Positions 30,461-38,865 of a stretch of DNA of 39,272 nt are shown one piece after another. Position 1 is the first letter of the stretch, and the number at the start of each line of letters is the position of its first letter. Both the position numbers and the translations under genes were made by a program. Source of the DNA: DATJAJ01 sp035622335 (GTDB lineage Archaea; Thermoproteota; Nitrososphaeria; Nitrososphaerales; Gagatemarchaeaceae); NCBI GenBank assembly GCA_035622335.1, contig DASPVO010000035.1:1-39272 (forward strand), read 5' to 3'. A model generated the notes under the pieces. The model was not told where the DNA came from, did not search any database, and saw nothing but the letters and a program-made list of their open reading frames with translations.

Positions 30461-31618
30461 GTGAGTTGGTTGAGGCGCGCAACCTTCAGTTGGACTCCGG
30501 TTCTCAATGCCGCGTTCGTGATGTACATCGTGGCCATGTCCGCTGGAGCCACTTACTATGCCTATTCGGCAGCAGCATCTGGCAAGGCTACTGCTTCGAC
30601 CACAAACACTCTCCCAAACGGAGGCCCTTTCAACACGCCGGGGAACCTCCTCATCGCTGACCAGTTCAATAACAGGGTCATCGAAGTCGACCCGCAGACC
30701 AACCAAGTCGTCTGGAGTTTCGGCTCCGGAAACGGATCGTTATGCAACCCAGGCCCTGGATCGATAATCGGACCGAACGATGCTGAGAGACTCGCAGACG
30801 GCTTGACGCTGATGGCGGGCTCGGGCATCCCGCCGGGATCACCCTTCCCACCCTGTCAGGACAACCGGGTAATTATCGTCAATCAGCAAGGGGACATAGT
30901 GTGGCAGTACGGGCAGGCAGGTGTGAACGGCTCTGGACCTGGTCTGTTGGATGTACCTGTCTTCGCCATCCAAATTCCCAACAAAGACGTAGTGATAGTG
31001 GATCAGGGCAACAATCGAGTAATTGAGGTGAACTATACAACCCGTCAGGTAGACTGGTCTTATGGCCCCACTTCGGGGCCAGGAGAGCTCAACAGTCCGA
31101 ATGCCGTCCAACAGCTCCCCAACGGAGATTTCCTGATAGCAGACCAGGGCAACAACAGGGTGATCGACGTTAACCGCTCTGGCGACCTTGTCTGGCAGTA
31201 CAGCACTGGACTGAACACGACCGCATTCGCGAGCCGCCTTCCAAACAACGACACCTTGATCGTGGACTCGGGACACTCGCGGATAGTCGAGATATCCAGC
31301 CAGGGCTCGGTCGTGTGGCAGTACAGTACCGGAAATTCATCCTCCCAGTGGACGGCGGCGACGTCATACCCCTCCAACGCGGTCCGACTGGCAAACGGTG
31401 AAACGATGATAACCGACACGACGAATGACAGGATAATCATAATCAACGAAGGAGGCAACATCGTGTACCAGTATGGGGAGACAGGGACTCCGGGAGCGGG
31501 GTCAGACGAGCTTAACCAGCCCTACTCGAGTTATGCGATTGGGGACTATACCGGACAGACAGTACCACCCGGAATCACGACTGACGCAAGCACAAGCTCT
31601 ACCACGAGCTCGTGGTAG
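30461..31618 (+). CDS. Secreted/anchored NHL-like beta-propeller (arylsulfotransferase-like)
   Basis: 385 residues. The N-terminus has one hydrophobic segment (VLNAAFVMYIVAMSAGATYYAY) as a signal anchor. The rest is about five to six repeats of the form LIADQFNNRVIEVDP...VVWSFG, e.g. NRVIEVNYTTRQVDWSYG, NRVIDVNRSGDLVWQYS, SRIVEISSQGSVVWQYS and DRIIIINEGGNIVYQYG. This is an NHL or arylsulfotransferase-type propeller likely displayed outside the cell. The serine/threonine-rich tail may be glycosylated. GTG start. No partner gene is adjacent. Confidence 0.8.
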   Translation: MSWLRRATFSWTPVLNAAFVMYIVAMSAGATYYAYSAAASGKATASTTNTLPNGGPFNTPGNLLIADQFNNRVIEVDPQTNQVVWSFGSGNGSLCNPGPGSIIGPNDAERLADGLTLMAGSGIPPGSPFPPCQDNRVIIVNQQGDIVWQYGQAGVNGSGPGLLDVPVFAIQIPNKDVVIVDQGNNRVIEVNYTTRQVDWSYGPTSGPGELNSPNAVQQLPNGDFLIADQGNNRVIDVNRSGDLVWQYSTGLNTTAFASRLPNNDTLIVDSGHSRIVEISSQGSVVWQYSTGNSSSQWTAATSYPSNAVRLANGETMITDTTNDRIIIINEGGNIVYQYGETGTPGAGSDELNQPYSSYAIGDYTGQTVPPGITTDASTSSTTSSW

Positions 31619-31677
31619 CAATACGCACGGACCAACATCCAGTCGAGCACCGCGGAGTTTCTGAAGTTTGACTTCCC

Positions 31678-32511
31678 CTATAGTGCCTGGAGCCTTACTG
31701 TCAGGTCCCAGGGGGTAAGAATCTGCCTCTTGTCCTGCGTGATAACACAGTGAGCGTCGTTCTCTAGTGCGAGTTTCAAAGCGGTCTCCCCATTGGTCCC
31801 AGGCTCGACGAATGAAGGTCTGTGGAGAACTTCGCCTATCGATCCTATCTGCGTCTTCAGGACCGACTCGGGTGAATCCCTCAGCCCTGCCAAGGTCGGG
31901 GGCGAGAGCAGCCACTTTATGATTCCGCGGTCGGAGAGTACCGACGATGACTCTTTCACGAAGAGTCTCCTGGCATGCTTCGCTAACATGGTCCTAATCG
32001 CTCCTTGGACGGTCACTTCCTCTCGGATGGAATAGAGGGGTGTCGATGCCCTCTTGCCCACGAGCTGGTTAGAGAGTTCGGTGGCCACGCCCGACTTCGC
32101 GTAGAAGGATGCGAGGTCCAGCAGCCCCAGGATGTTGCTCGGCTTCCCCCCGGAGTCGATCACTACTGCGTACCCCCATCCCTTTCGTTTGATCCGTCTG
32201 ACAGTCTTCAGAAGGTTTTCGTCCGGAGTGGTCTTCAGGACAGGAATCCTCACATCGGCGACCTTTGTCCTGTAAAAGACAGTCCAGAGGTTCTTGGCGT
32301 TGATCAGCCTGAGAACGCAGTAACCGAGGATTATGCCGTTAACCCCGTTTGTCCGGGTTAGAGATGCCACGGCCTCCACCTCCAACGAGGAGAGGTGCAC
32401 CCCGGCTAGGATTATGGGTTCGCTCCCGTTGACGGAATACATGGTCGAAGGCGCTTGGTCGAGCACGTCCCTCACAGTGAAGCGCTCTAGGGAGTGCAAA
32501 AGGACGATCAA
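31678..32511 (-). CDS. CBS-domain-like regulatory protein
   Basis: 277 residues that look like CBS-type tandem repeats: KVADVRIPVLKTTPDENLLKTVRRIKRKGWGYAVVID then GGKPSNILGLLDL, a second unit with TVQGAIRTMLAKHARRLFV, and a final SFVEPGTNGETALKLALEND. Such domains bind adenosine nucleotides. The N-terminal 90 residues are less clear. TTG at 32511 is shown; TTG at 32499 would sit about 30 nt from TATA-like GATAAATATT, shared with the divergent membrane-protein gene. Confidence 0.6.
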   Translation of the reverse strand: MIVLLHSLERFTVRDVLDQAPSTMYSVNGSEPIILAGVHLSSLEVEAVASLTRTNGVNGIILGYCVLRLINAKNLWTVFYRTKVADVRIPVLKTTPDENLLKTVRRIKRKGWGYAVVIDSGGKPSNILGLLDLASFYAKSGVATELSNQLVGKRASTPLYSIREEVTVQGAIRTMLAKHARRLFVKESSSVLSDRGIIKWLLSPPTLAGLRDSPESVLKTQIGSIGEVLHRPSFVEPGTNGETALKLALENDAHCVITQDKRQILTPWDLTVRLQAL

Positions 32512-32567
32512 ACGGCTCCCTGCGAATATTTATCTCTTGACGACCTCGAATCATCAACGCAGTTTCA

Positions 32568-32981
32568 TTGATCAAGCCTCTCATGTATCATCCGGCCATC
32601 ATAGCTGTCTTCGTTCTCCTCGTGGTCACTTCATACCTGCTCAAGACTAGGACGCACCATTACTTCACGGCCCACTACGTGGTCGGCATCATGGCCATCT
32701 CTCTCTTCGCTATCGCTGTCCCCATAGCCCTCTACGAGGTCTCGATTTCGGGTGGGTCCTCGGCCTTCCCTCCGGTGATATACTTCCACTTTGCAAACTT
32801 CTTCGTCGCAGGCTCACTCATCATCGTCCAGACTGCCCTCGGATTGGGGATGCTAGTCTTCGGGCGAAGGAAGGAGCTGTACTCCATACACAAGCGCCTG
32901 TCAAAGTACGTCCTGACCGTGATCCTCTTGCAGGCCGCCCTGGGTCTCTTGGTTTACCTGTTCACTTTCATTCTTACATGA
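32568..32981 (+). CDS. Four-helix membrane protein, cytochrome b561-like
   Basis: 137 residues (132 from ATG 32583) with four membrane helices and histidines spaced one per helix (YHPAI, HHYFTAHYV, YFHFANF, SIHKRL), the pattern of b561-type di-haem or quinone-reactive proteins. Assignment to a haem protein is tentative. It shares an AT-rich promoter region with the divergent CBS-like gene. TTG 32568 or ATG 32583 may be the start. Confidence 0.6.
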   Translation: MIKPLMYHPAIIAVFVLLVVTSYLLKTRTHHYFTAHYVVGIMAISLFAIAVPIALYEVSISGGSSAFPPVIYFHFANFFVAGSLIIVQTALGLGMLVFGRRKELYSIHKRLSKYVLTVILLQAALGLLVYLFTFILT

Positions 32982-33104
32982 GGCGGGTGGCCGGCGTTGT
33001 CAAGTCCTAGAGCCGTAGCGCCTTCCCTGGCGATTTTCCTAATCTGCCATGCCTTCTCTTCCCAGAGTTATTCCTAGACTCCTAAAATATCTCCGCGAAT
33101 ATTA

Positions 33105-33112
33105 CTTTATAC
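33105..33112 (+). promoter_or_regulatory. TATA box of the MetE-like gene
   Basis: CTTTATAC centred about 29 nt before ATG 33137, indicating a leaderless transcript. Confidence 0.55.
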
Positions 33113-33136
33113 GCATCAATTTTCCGCCCCACCCCT

Positions 33137-34300
33137 ATGGCCAAGTACGGGTCCACGCAGACCGGAAGTTGGTTCAGGACTCCAGAGATCTCGAAGCTTC
33201 TTCCGAGTTCCCCTTCTGGAGAGATTTCGAGCGAACACAGGGTGGAGGTTGAAGTCGCGGAGCGTCGTGCGATAAGGGACCAGGTTCACCCTAATGGGAG
33301 TGCGTTCGGTCTATCTTGGGTCAGCAACGGAGAGCAGCGCAAGTCCGGCTACACCTCCTATCTTCCGAGCCGGTACCACGGTTTCGACATCAAGAACAGG
33401 GTTCCCGTCCCCATGCCTGGGGAGCTTATACAAGAATTTCAAGAATCTAACCCTGGCCTCCTCGCCTCGTTCAACGACCCGGTTCTGGCGCAAGCCTTCG
33501 CGCTTCCAAAGATTGTCGATAAGCTGTCATATCACGGTGAAGCCGCCGCCGTAGCCGAGGCGAAGGACGCGGTCAGGCTTGCAAAGGAAGAAGGGGCCAA
33601 GAGGATCTTCCTGCCGTCCGCATCTCCTGGGGTAACGACTCTCTTCTTCGGAATCAACAAGGAGGTCTACAGAGACCACTCCGAGTATCTCGATGCGGTC
33701 GAGAAGGAGCAGAAGAAGGAGTACCGGGCAATACTTTCGGTGGACGGAGTTGACCTGCAGATAGATGCACCCGACCTGGCGATGGCCAAGAGGACGGCGG
33801 GGGACTGGGACGTCGACTTCTACACGGCTCTGCCCGAGCACGTTGATGCGATAAACGAGTCGGTCGCCGGGCTCCCCTCAGAGAGGATTCGAGTCCACTA
33901 TTGCTACGGAAACTGGAACGGTTCGCACAGCAAGGACGCAGACTTCTCGAAGATCGTGCCAGAGCTAGCGAGGCTCAAGGTCGGGACCATCGTCGGCGAG
34001 TTCGCAAACCCCCGGCACGAGGGCGACGTTCTAGCCCTGCGCGACTTCGTGCGCGAACACTCTTGGCCCAAGAACCTAAAGTTTGCAATCGGTGTAATCG
34101 ACGTGAAGACTCCGATTGTCGAGTCCCCGGCAACGATAAGGAACAGGCTTGAGCAGACGGGAAGCATCATAGGCGAGGAGAACGTCCTGGGCGGGACCGA
34201 CTGCGGGTTTGAAACGTTCGCGGGCTTCGACAACATCCCTTACCCAGTCGCCCTGCAGAAGCTCGAGTCTCTGGGTAGGGCAGCATCCGGCGAGGATTGA
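33137..34300 (+). CDS. Cobalamin-independent methionine synthase-like (core MetE) methyltransferase
   Basis: 387 residues forming only the C-terminal-type barrel of MetE. YGSTQTGSW at the start, RVHYCYGNWNG (zinc histidine and cysteine), VGEFANPRHEGDVLAL (glutamate) and VLGGTDCGF (second cysteine) supply the zinc site for a thiol substrate. The N-terminal half of bacterial MetE is missing, as in archaeal core MetE proteins, so it may use a corrinoid protein or another methyl donor. A related possibility is an epoxide- or coenzyme-M-type thiol transferase. Confidence 0.85.
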   Translation: MAKYGSTQTGSWFRTPEISKLLPSSPSGEISSEHRVEVEVAERRAIRDQVHPNGSAFGLSWVSNGEQRKSGYTSYLPSRYHGFDIKNRVPVPMPGELIQEFQESNPGLLASFNDPVLAQAFALPKIVDKLSYHGEAAAVAEAKDAVRLAKEEGAKRIFLPSASPGVTTLFFGINKEVYRDHSEYLDAVEKEQKKEYRAILSVDGVDLQIDAPDLAMAKRTAGDWDVDFYTALPEHVDAINESVAGLPSERIRVHYCYGNWNGSHSKDADFSKIVPELARLKVGTIVGEFANPRHEGDVLALRDFVREHSWPKNLKFAIGVIDVKTPIVESPATIRNRLEQTGSIIGEENVLGGTDCGFETFAGFDNIPYPVALQKLESLGRAASGED

Positions 34301-34444
34301 AATTCAGCTGATAGGGCGCGCTCGCTTCAACGCCTCTACCGGATGTTGGAGCTGTAGGGACCTCAAAATGTTCCGGTTGCCTTCTACATTTTCCGGGGCT
34401 CCTTAAGAAGCACGCACCCTCGGGACGCGACTCTCAGAAGTGCG

Positions 34445-35080
34445 ATGAGATTCCGAGACAGGGCGGAGGCGGGAAGATTGCTCAGCGCTGCACTCGCTGA
34501 CTTCAAAGCTGATTCTGGTGTGGTGGTCTTGGCCATTCCTAGGGGCGGCGTCTTCGTCGCAAGAGAAGTCGCACGTGCACTGGGATTGGAGTTGGACATA
34601 ATAGTGACGAGGAAGATTGGCGCTCCTGGGGACCCGGAACTCGCGGTCGGTGCGGTCACGCAGGAGGGCGAGATAGTGGTCGACCGAAGACTCGCGGACC
34701 TCTTGCAGGTCTCCGAGAGATATGTCAAAGCTGAGGCGTCGAAGGAGCTCGAAGAGATCGAGAGAAGAGTGAAGGTCTACAGGGGAACGAGGCCACGCCT
34801 AGAGATCGCTGGAAAGACGGTGATAATAGTCGACGACGGCATCGCCACAGGGTCGACCATGAAGGCAGCCGCAATGTCCGCTAGGACGATGAAGGCTTCC
34901 AATGTGGTCATCGCAGCGCCAGTCGCCTCACCCGAAGCTGTCCGTGAACTGTCAGAGTTCTCGGACAAGATCGTATGCCTTAGCGTCCCTGAAGGCATGG
35001 TGGCGATCGGCGAATTCTATGACACTTTCGAACAGGCGGACGACGTCGCGGTGAGGCGCACTCTCGAAGAGGGAGACTGA
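34445..35080 (+). CDS. Phosphoribosyltransferase-like protein
   Basis: 211 residues. The PRPP-binding loop is VIIVDDGIATGSTMKAA, and VVLAIPRGGVFVAREVA with DIIVTRKIGAP forms the N-terminal fold. This is the widespread RGG-type phosphoribosyltransferase-like family of uncertain substrate, often next to hydrolases. Its stop is 2 nt from the convergent acyl-CoA dehydrogenase stop. Confidence 0.9.
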   Translation: MRFRDRAEAGRLLSAALADFKADSGVVVLAIPRGGVFVAREVARALGLELDIIVTRKIGAPGDPELAVGAVTQEGEIVVDRRLADLLQVSERYVKAEASKELEEIERRVKVYRGTRPRLEIAGKTVIIVDDGIATGSTMKAAAMSARTMKASNVVIAAPVASPEAVRELSEFSDKIVCLSVPEGMVAIGEFYDTFEQADDVAVRRTLEEGD

Positions 35081-35082
35081 GC

Positions 35083-36252
35083 CTAGACAGACTTCGCTAG
35101 CTCTCTGCTCGCTATGATGAGCCGCAGGACCTCCGACGTTCCTTCGCCTATGGTGAGGAGCCTCGCATCTCTCCAGTGGCGGTGGACGTCTTCGTTCGTG
35201 TAGCCGTATCCCCCTAGTATCTGTATTGCTTCGTCGCAGACTCTCTGAGACATCTCGGTCGCGAAGACTTTGGCCTGGGCAGCCTCAGAAGCATAGTCCG
35301 CCCCCATGTCCCTGAGCCTAGACGCATACAGACAAAGTAGCCTCCCAGCGGTGATGCCGGTCTTCATGTCTGCTATCTTCTCCCTGATTAGCTGGAAGTC
35401 TGAGATCTCCTTTCCAAATGCCTTCCTTTGCTTGCTGTACGCCGTAGCTTTCTCGAATGCAAGTTGCGCCACCCCGACGCAAAGCGAGCCCATCACTATC
35501 CTGCTTCCGTTCAGCATGGAGGTCGCATAGTCGAATCCCTTACCCTCCTGCCCGACGAGGTTCTCAGCTGGTATCTCGCAGTCCACCAGCCTGACTTCGG
35601 CGGTCCTAGACCCTCTCATGCCCAGTTTGGGCAGGTCTTCCCCTATCATCAGGCCGGATGTGTCCTTCTCCACCAGGAAGCTGGACGGGCCCGAGTCTGT
35701 GGTCGCGAAGACGAAGTACACATCCGCCTCACCGGCGTTCGTGATGAACATCTTGGTGCCGTTGAGGACGTATCGCCCACCCGTCTTCCTTGCCGTGGTA
35801 TGAATCGCCCTGGCGTCCGAACCGGATGTAGGCTCGGTTAGGGCGAACGCTCCTAGCTTTTCACCCGAGATGAGCGGTGCTAGAAATGACTTCTTTTGTT
35901 CCTCGTTTCCGAAACTCGATATCCCGTCAGCCGCGGTGTTGTGTATGCCGATGCTCATTGCCATCCCGGCGTCAGCAGTTCCGGCCAGCTCCATCGCCAT
36001 GATGTAGACCATCGATGGCAACCCCAGACCGCCGTACCGTTCAGGATAGGCAATTCTGCAGATGCCTTTGGCGAGCAGCTCTTTCCTCGGCGCCGTAATC
36101 TTTTGTTCTTTCGAGTCGAACTTTGTCGATAGAGGCAAGACGCTGGACTCCAAGAATTTCCCCAGCGCCGACAGCAGGTCGGCGTATTGGTCTGCGCGCT
36201 CTGCTGCGTAGATTTTCAGAGCCTGCTCATGCTCCTTCTTGTAGATTGGCAC
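35083..36252 (-). CDS. Acyl-CoA dehydrogenase
   Basis: 389 residues covering the family fold. FALTEPTSGSDARAIHTTA and YVLNGTKMFITNA bind FAD; SERVAG-type helices and ILGGYGYTNEDVHRHWRDAR with IGEGTSEVLRLII are the C-terminal signature; the E of IGEGTSEV lies at the usual catalytic position region. It oxidises an acyl-CoA to enoyl-CoA; electron acceptors (ETF genes) are not in the window. GTG start with TATA-like GTTAAATC about 36 nt upstream. Confidence 0.93.
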   Translation of the reverse strand: MPIYKKEHEQALKIYAAERADQYADLLSALGKFLESSVLPLSTKFDSKEQKITAPRKELLAKGICRIAYPERYGGLGLPSMVYIMAMELAGTADAGMAMSIGIHNTAADGISSFGNEEQKKSFLAPLISGEKLGAFALTEPTSGSDARAIHTTARKTGGRYVLNGTKMFITNAGEADVYFVFATTDSGPSSFLVEKDTSGLMIGEDLPKLGMRGSRTAEVRLVDCEIPAENLVGQEGKGFDYATSMLNGSRIVMGSLCVGVAQLAFEKATAYSKQRKAFGKEISDFQLIREKIADMKTGITAGRLLCLYASRLRDMGADYASEAAQAKVFATEMSQRVCDEAIQILGGYGYTNEDVHRHWRDARLLTIGEGTSEVLRLIIASRELAKSV

Positions 36253-36361
36253 CGAGAACGACGCAGGAAAGTTCGGCCTTCAGTCGATTTAACGGTTTGC
36301 GCTTGCTTCGCTCCAGAGCTACCTACAAATGGTCTCCGGAAGATCTCAGGACGAACCTACC

Positions 36362-37075
36362 CTACTTCAGCTGGGCGGAGAGGCCTACTATGTCTTCGAC
36401 CAACTCTTTTGGCTTCGTTATCATGGGAAAGTGTCCGGAATCGATTATCTTGTAGGGCCCATCGACTCTTCCCCACTTCCCCGCAAGAATGTCATCGACG
36501 GAGTCCCCACCGCCCGTGCAGAAGATGTAGGCGCTCTTGACCTTGTCAAATCTCTTCGAGAGCTTGATCGGCTCGCTCGCGTGTTTCGTAGGCCAGGGCG
36601 TCGACATGCTCAGCATCCATTCCCTGTCGGATCGCTTCACGTCCTTACCTATGCTGTCAAGGACTTGTTCTGTCAAGGGTACAGTCCAATCGCCCGGGCG
36701 CAGTCCGAACTCTGCAGGGTCGAAAGCCCCTTGTGGGGTCCTCACCTTCTGCGGGCGGAATGCATCGAGATAGAGAAGTCCGCTGACCTTCTCAGGGACA
36801 CGGTCTGCGACAGCGGCTACCACTTTACCGGCGAAACTGTGCCCCACCAGGACGAAGTCCTCGAGCTCGCTGTACTTGATCACTTTCAGGACGTCCTGAA
36901 TCGCAGTCTCGATACCCACCTCTTTCGATGCCAGATGGACTCTGTCGCCCTCCCCAGTCAGAGTCACTGGGACGGCAGAGTGACCTTTTTTTTCGAGAAG
37001 AGGGACGACCCTTCCCCATGCCCAGCCCCCAAGCCAGGCCCCGGGTACCAGAACGAATTTTGTCAAAGCGGACAC
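36362..37075 (-). CDS. Alpha/beta hydrolase
   Basis: 237 residues. FVLVPGAWLGGWAW is the oxyanion-hole strand, FVLVGHSFAGKVVAA the nucleophile elbow (serine of GHSFAG), and IIDSGHFPM the catalytic histidine; an acidic partner lies between them. It resembles plant-type salicylate/methyl esterases and bacterial homologues. Substrate unknown. GTG start; TATA-like GATAAAATG lies in the end of the MscS gene. Confidence 0.9.
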   Translation of the reverse strand: MSALTKFVLVPGAWLGGWAWGRVVPLLEKKGHSAVPVTLTGEGDRVHLASKEVGIETAIQDVLKVIKYSELEDFVLVGHSFAGKVVAAVADRVPEKVSGLLYLDAFRPQKVRTPQGAFDPAEFGLRPGDWTVPLTEQVLDSIGKDVKRSDREWMLSMSTPWPTKHASEPIKLSKRFDKVKSAYIFCTGGGDSVDDILAGKWGRVDGPYKIIDSGHFPMITKPKELVEDIVGLSAQLK

Positions 37076-37095
37076 CCTAGAGTCAGGCTGCCATT

Positions 37096-38169
37096 TTATC
37101 CTTGCGAGTCACTCTTTGTGCGAGAAGCGCGCTTCTGACTCTCCGGCGGACTCGTTCTCTTCTTGAATATGATTATTCCACCGCTCGTCAGGCTCGAGAT
37201 GGGGACTACCACGTCTTCTTCCTTTCCGCGGACTCGGAAGTAGTATGGTCCTATCTCCGTCACTTCCCCCCTGAAGTCACCAGAACTGAGCCTGACCTCG
37301 TCCCCGACGGCGAGGGGGAGGTTGGCAGCGCTCCCTTGCTCTAGTTTGACGAGGCCAGAGCTGCCGTTCAGGATCGCCTGATTGGGTATGGTGAGCACCG
37401 CACCAGCGTCAGTCACTATCTTTGTTGTCGCTCTCGTAACCTCCGAGACGGTCGCCGGATGGGGATAGAGCGTCGAGACAACCCTGTCCCCTGGCTTTGC
37501 GAGTAGTTCCCCGGACTCTGCCGTCACAGATTCCCTCGAGCCCACGTCGAGAAGGAACGCCATCCCTTGGAATATCGCAGCATTTGGAATGATCAGCCTC
37601 GCCCCGGCGTCGGTCGTCACCGTCATGAAGAGCGTGCTGACGTCCGTGACGGTGCCTGGCTGGTTGTTGACGGTGATGATGATTCTTTGTCCAATCTTGA
37701 TCGGGAAAGACGTGAGCATGAACGCGCCCGAGACGATGTTGGTAGTTATCGTCGACACTGCGAACCCTACCACGATGCCAATCCCGCCGACGGCTACGAG
37801 AAAGGTGGAGGCGGGAATCGAAATGACAGCGAGAAAGGCGAGAAACGCGGCCACCAGAGTGATGAGTGTAGCGAAGAATGATATCGCGCTCGCAAAGTGG
37901 GTCCCACCTCTGGCCTGCATCCTGTGCTTGAGGGGTCCTTGGATCAACGCCAGGACCGTCAGCACGCCGAGAAGGAGTAGGATGAGTCTGGCGACTCCTG
38001 CGTAGAAGTCTGTGATGCCCAAGGACGCATGTTCGATTGACAGAAAAGCCCCTATGATGGAAAGGACCGCAAGGGCGAGGACGAATTCTAACAGTATCCG
38101 ACCGTATCCGTGATAAACCCTAATCCTCCATCCCGCGTTCGCCATGGTGCGACGAGACTCGCTAGACAT
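37096..38169 (-). CDS. MscS-family channel with triplicated beta domain
   Basis: 357 residues. Two N-terminal helices (ILLEFVLALAVLSIIGAFL; LILLLLGVLTVLALI) are followed by the pore-helix region GGIGIVVGFAVSTITTNIVSGAFML and the beta domain. The beta domain appears three times in tandem: residues 157-202 (IGQRIIITVNNQPGTVTDV), 223-270 (PGDRVVSTLYPHPATVSEV) and 285-330 (VGDEVRLSSGDFRGEVTEI), each ending in a conserved IPN or similar turn. Normal MscS has one. Start is ATG 38169, or ATG 38145, which fits TATA-like GATTTATTT about 34 nt upstream. Confidence 0.88.
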   Translation of the reverse strand: MSSESRRTMANAGWRIRVYHGYGRILLEFVLALAVLSIIGAFLSIEHASLGITDFYAGVARLILLLLGVLTVLALIQGPLKHRMQARGGTHFASAISFFATLITLVAAFLAFLAVISIPASTFLVAVGGIGIVVGFAVSTITTNIVSGAFMLTSFPIKIGQRIIITVNNQPGTVTDVSTLFMTVTTDAGARLIIPNAAIFQGMAFLLDVGSRESVTAESGELLAKPGDRVVSTLYPHPATVSEVTRATTKIVTDAGAVLTIPNQAILNGSSGLVKLEQGSAANLPLAVGDEVRLSSGDFRGEVTEIGPYYFRVRGKEEDVVVPISSLTSGGIIIFKKRTSPPESQKRASRTKSDSQG

Positions 38170-38310
38170 GATGAAATAAATCTAACAATCGTATGGCGTC
38201 GGTCGGCGGGGCATGGGTCTCGCTATTGTGGCAAGAACACGCCCGGGAACTTCCGTCAAATCGACTGAAGGTCAAGCCATCGAGGTACTCTCCCCGTAGC
38301 CGCGATTGTC

Positions 38311-38742
38311 CTATGCGAGAGCGGTCTTCACAGGAAGAAAGATCAGCAATTCCTCACTGCTGCGATAGAACTCTATCGAGAACCGATCTGGGTCCACTTC
38401 GTTGATGTGCTTCATGACCATCTCGTTGAAGAGTCTGGGAAGTTGACCGTCACTGACCACCTTCTTCCAATCCATGACCTTCCTTCTGACAAAACTCCCG
38501 CCGGTGATGACTCCAGACTCCAATTGCACCTTGTCGGGATTGTCATCATCCGTCTTGGCGACACATGCGAAATACTCTTCTCCTTCTGGTGTCTTGTGAT
38601 AGACACCATAGAACTTCCGACCCCTGAGGCTCGTGAGCTTGGACTCCAACAAACCGAACGCCGCGGGTGGCCCATCTCCTTTCATGTCTGCTTTGACCCT
38701 CATCACCGGAATGTCTTGGAGCTCGACGTAGGTTTCCTCCAT
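38311..38742 (-). CDS. GyrI-like small-molecule-binding protein
   Basis: 143 residues from ATG. IPVMRVKADMKGDGPPAAFGLLESKL and GRKFYGVYHKTPEGEEYFACVA then RFSIEFYRSSEELLIFLPV resemble the GyrI/AraC-effector-binding fold. It has no DNA-binding domain, so it may bind a ligand or protein. TATA-like CAATAAGAC is about 28 nt upstream. The fold call is only moderately sure. Confidence 0.5.
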   Translation of the reverse strand: MEETYVELQDIPVMRVKADMKGDGPPAAFGLLESKLTSLRGRKFYGVYHKTPEGEEYFACVAKTDDDNPDKVQLESGVITGGSFVRRKVMDWKKVVSDGQLPRLFNEMVMKHINEVDPDRFSIEFYRSSEELLIFLPVKTALA

Positions 38743-38865
38743 AGCATCATCTGTGCGCGGTGTCTGTCTTATTGATTCGCATACCAGGTTTACTGCATCC
38801 GCGGTGATGAGCGAAAGTGAACCAAGACAACTTGGGGTCCACGCGGTGAAGCTCGCGACGAGAAC

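Noticed and set aside
36985..36993. Run of eight T as a terminator
   Set aside because: It lies within the coding sequence of the alpha/beta hydrolase (lysine codons on the minus strand), so it is explained by coding.
36329..37138. Plus-strand frame opposite the alpha/beta hydrolase
   Set aside because: The hydrolase has its serine, histidine and oxyanion-hole motifs on the minus strand, while this frame has no motif.
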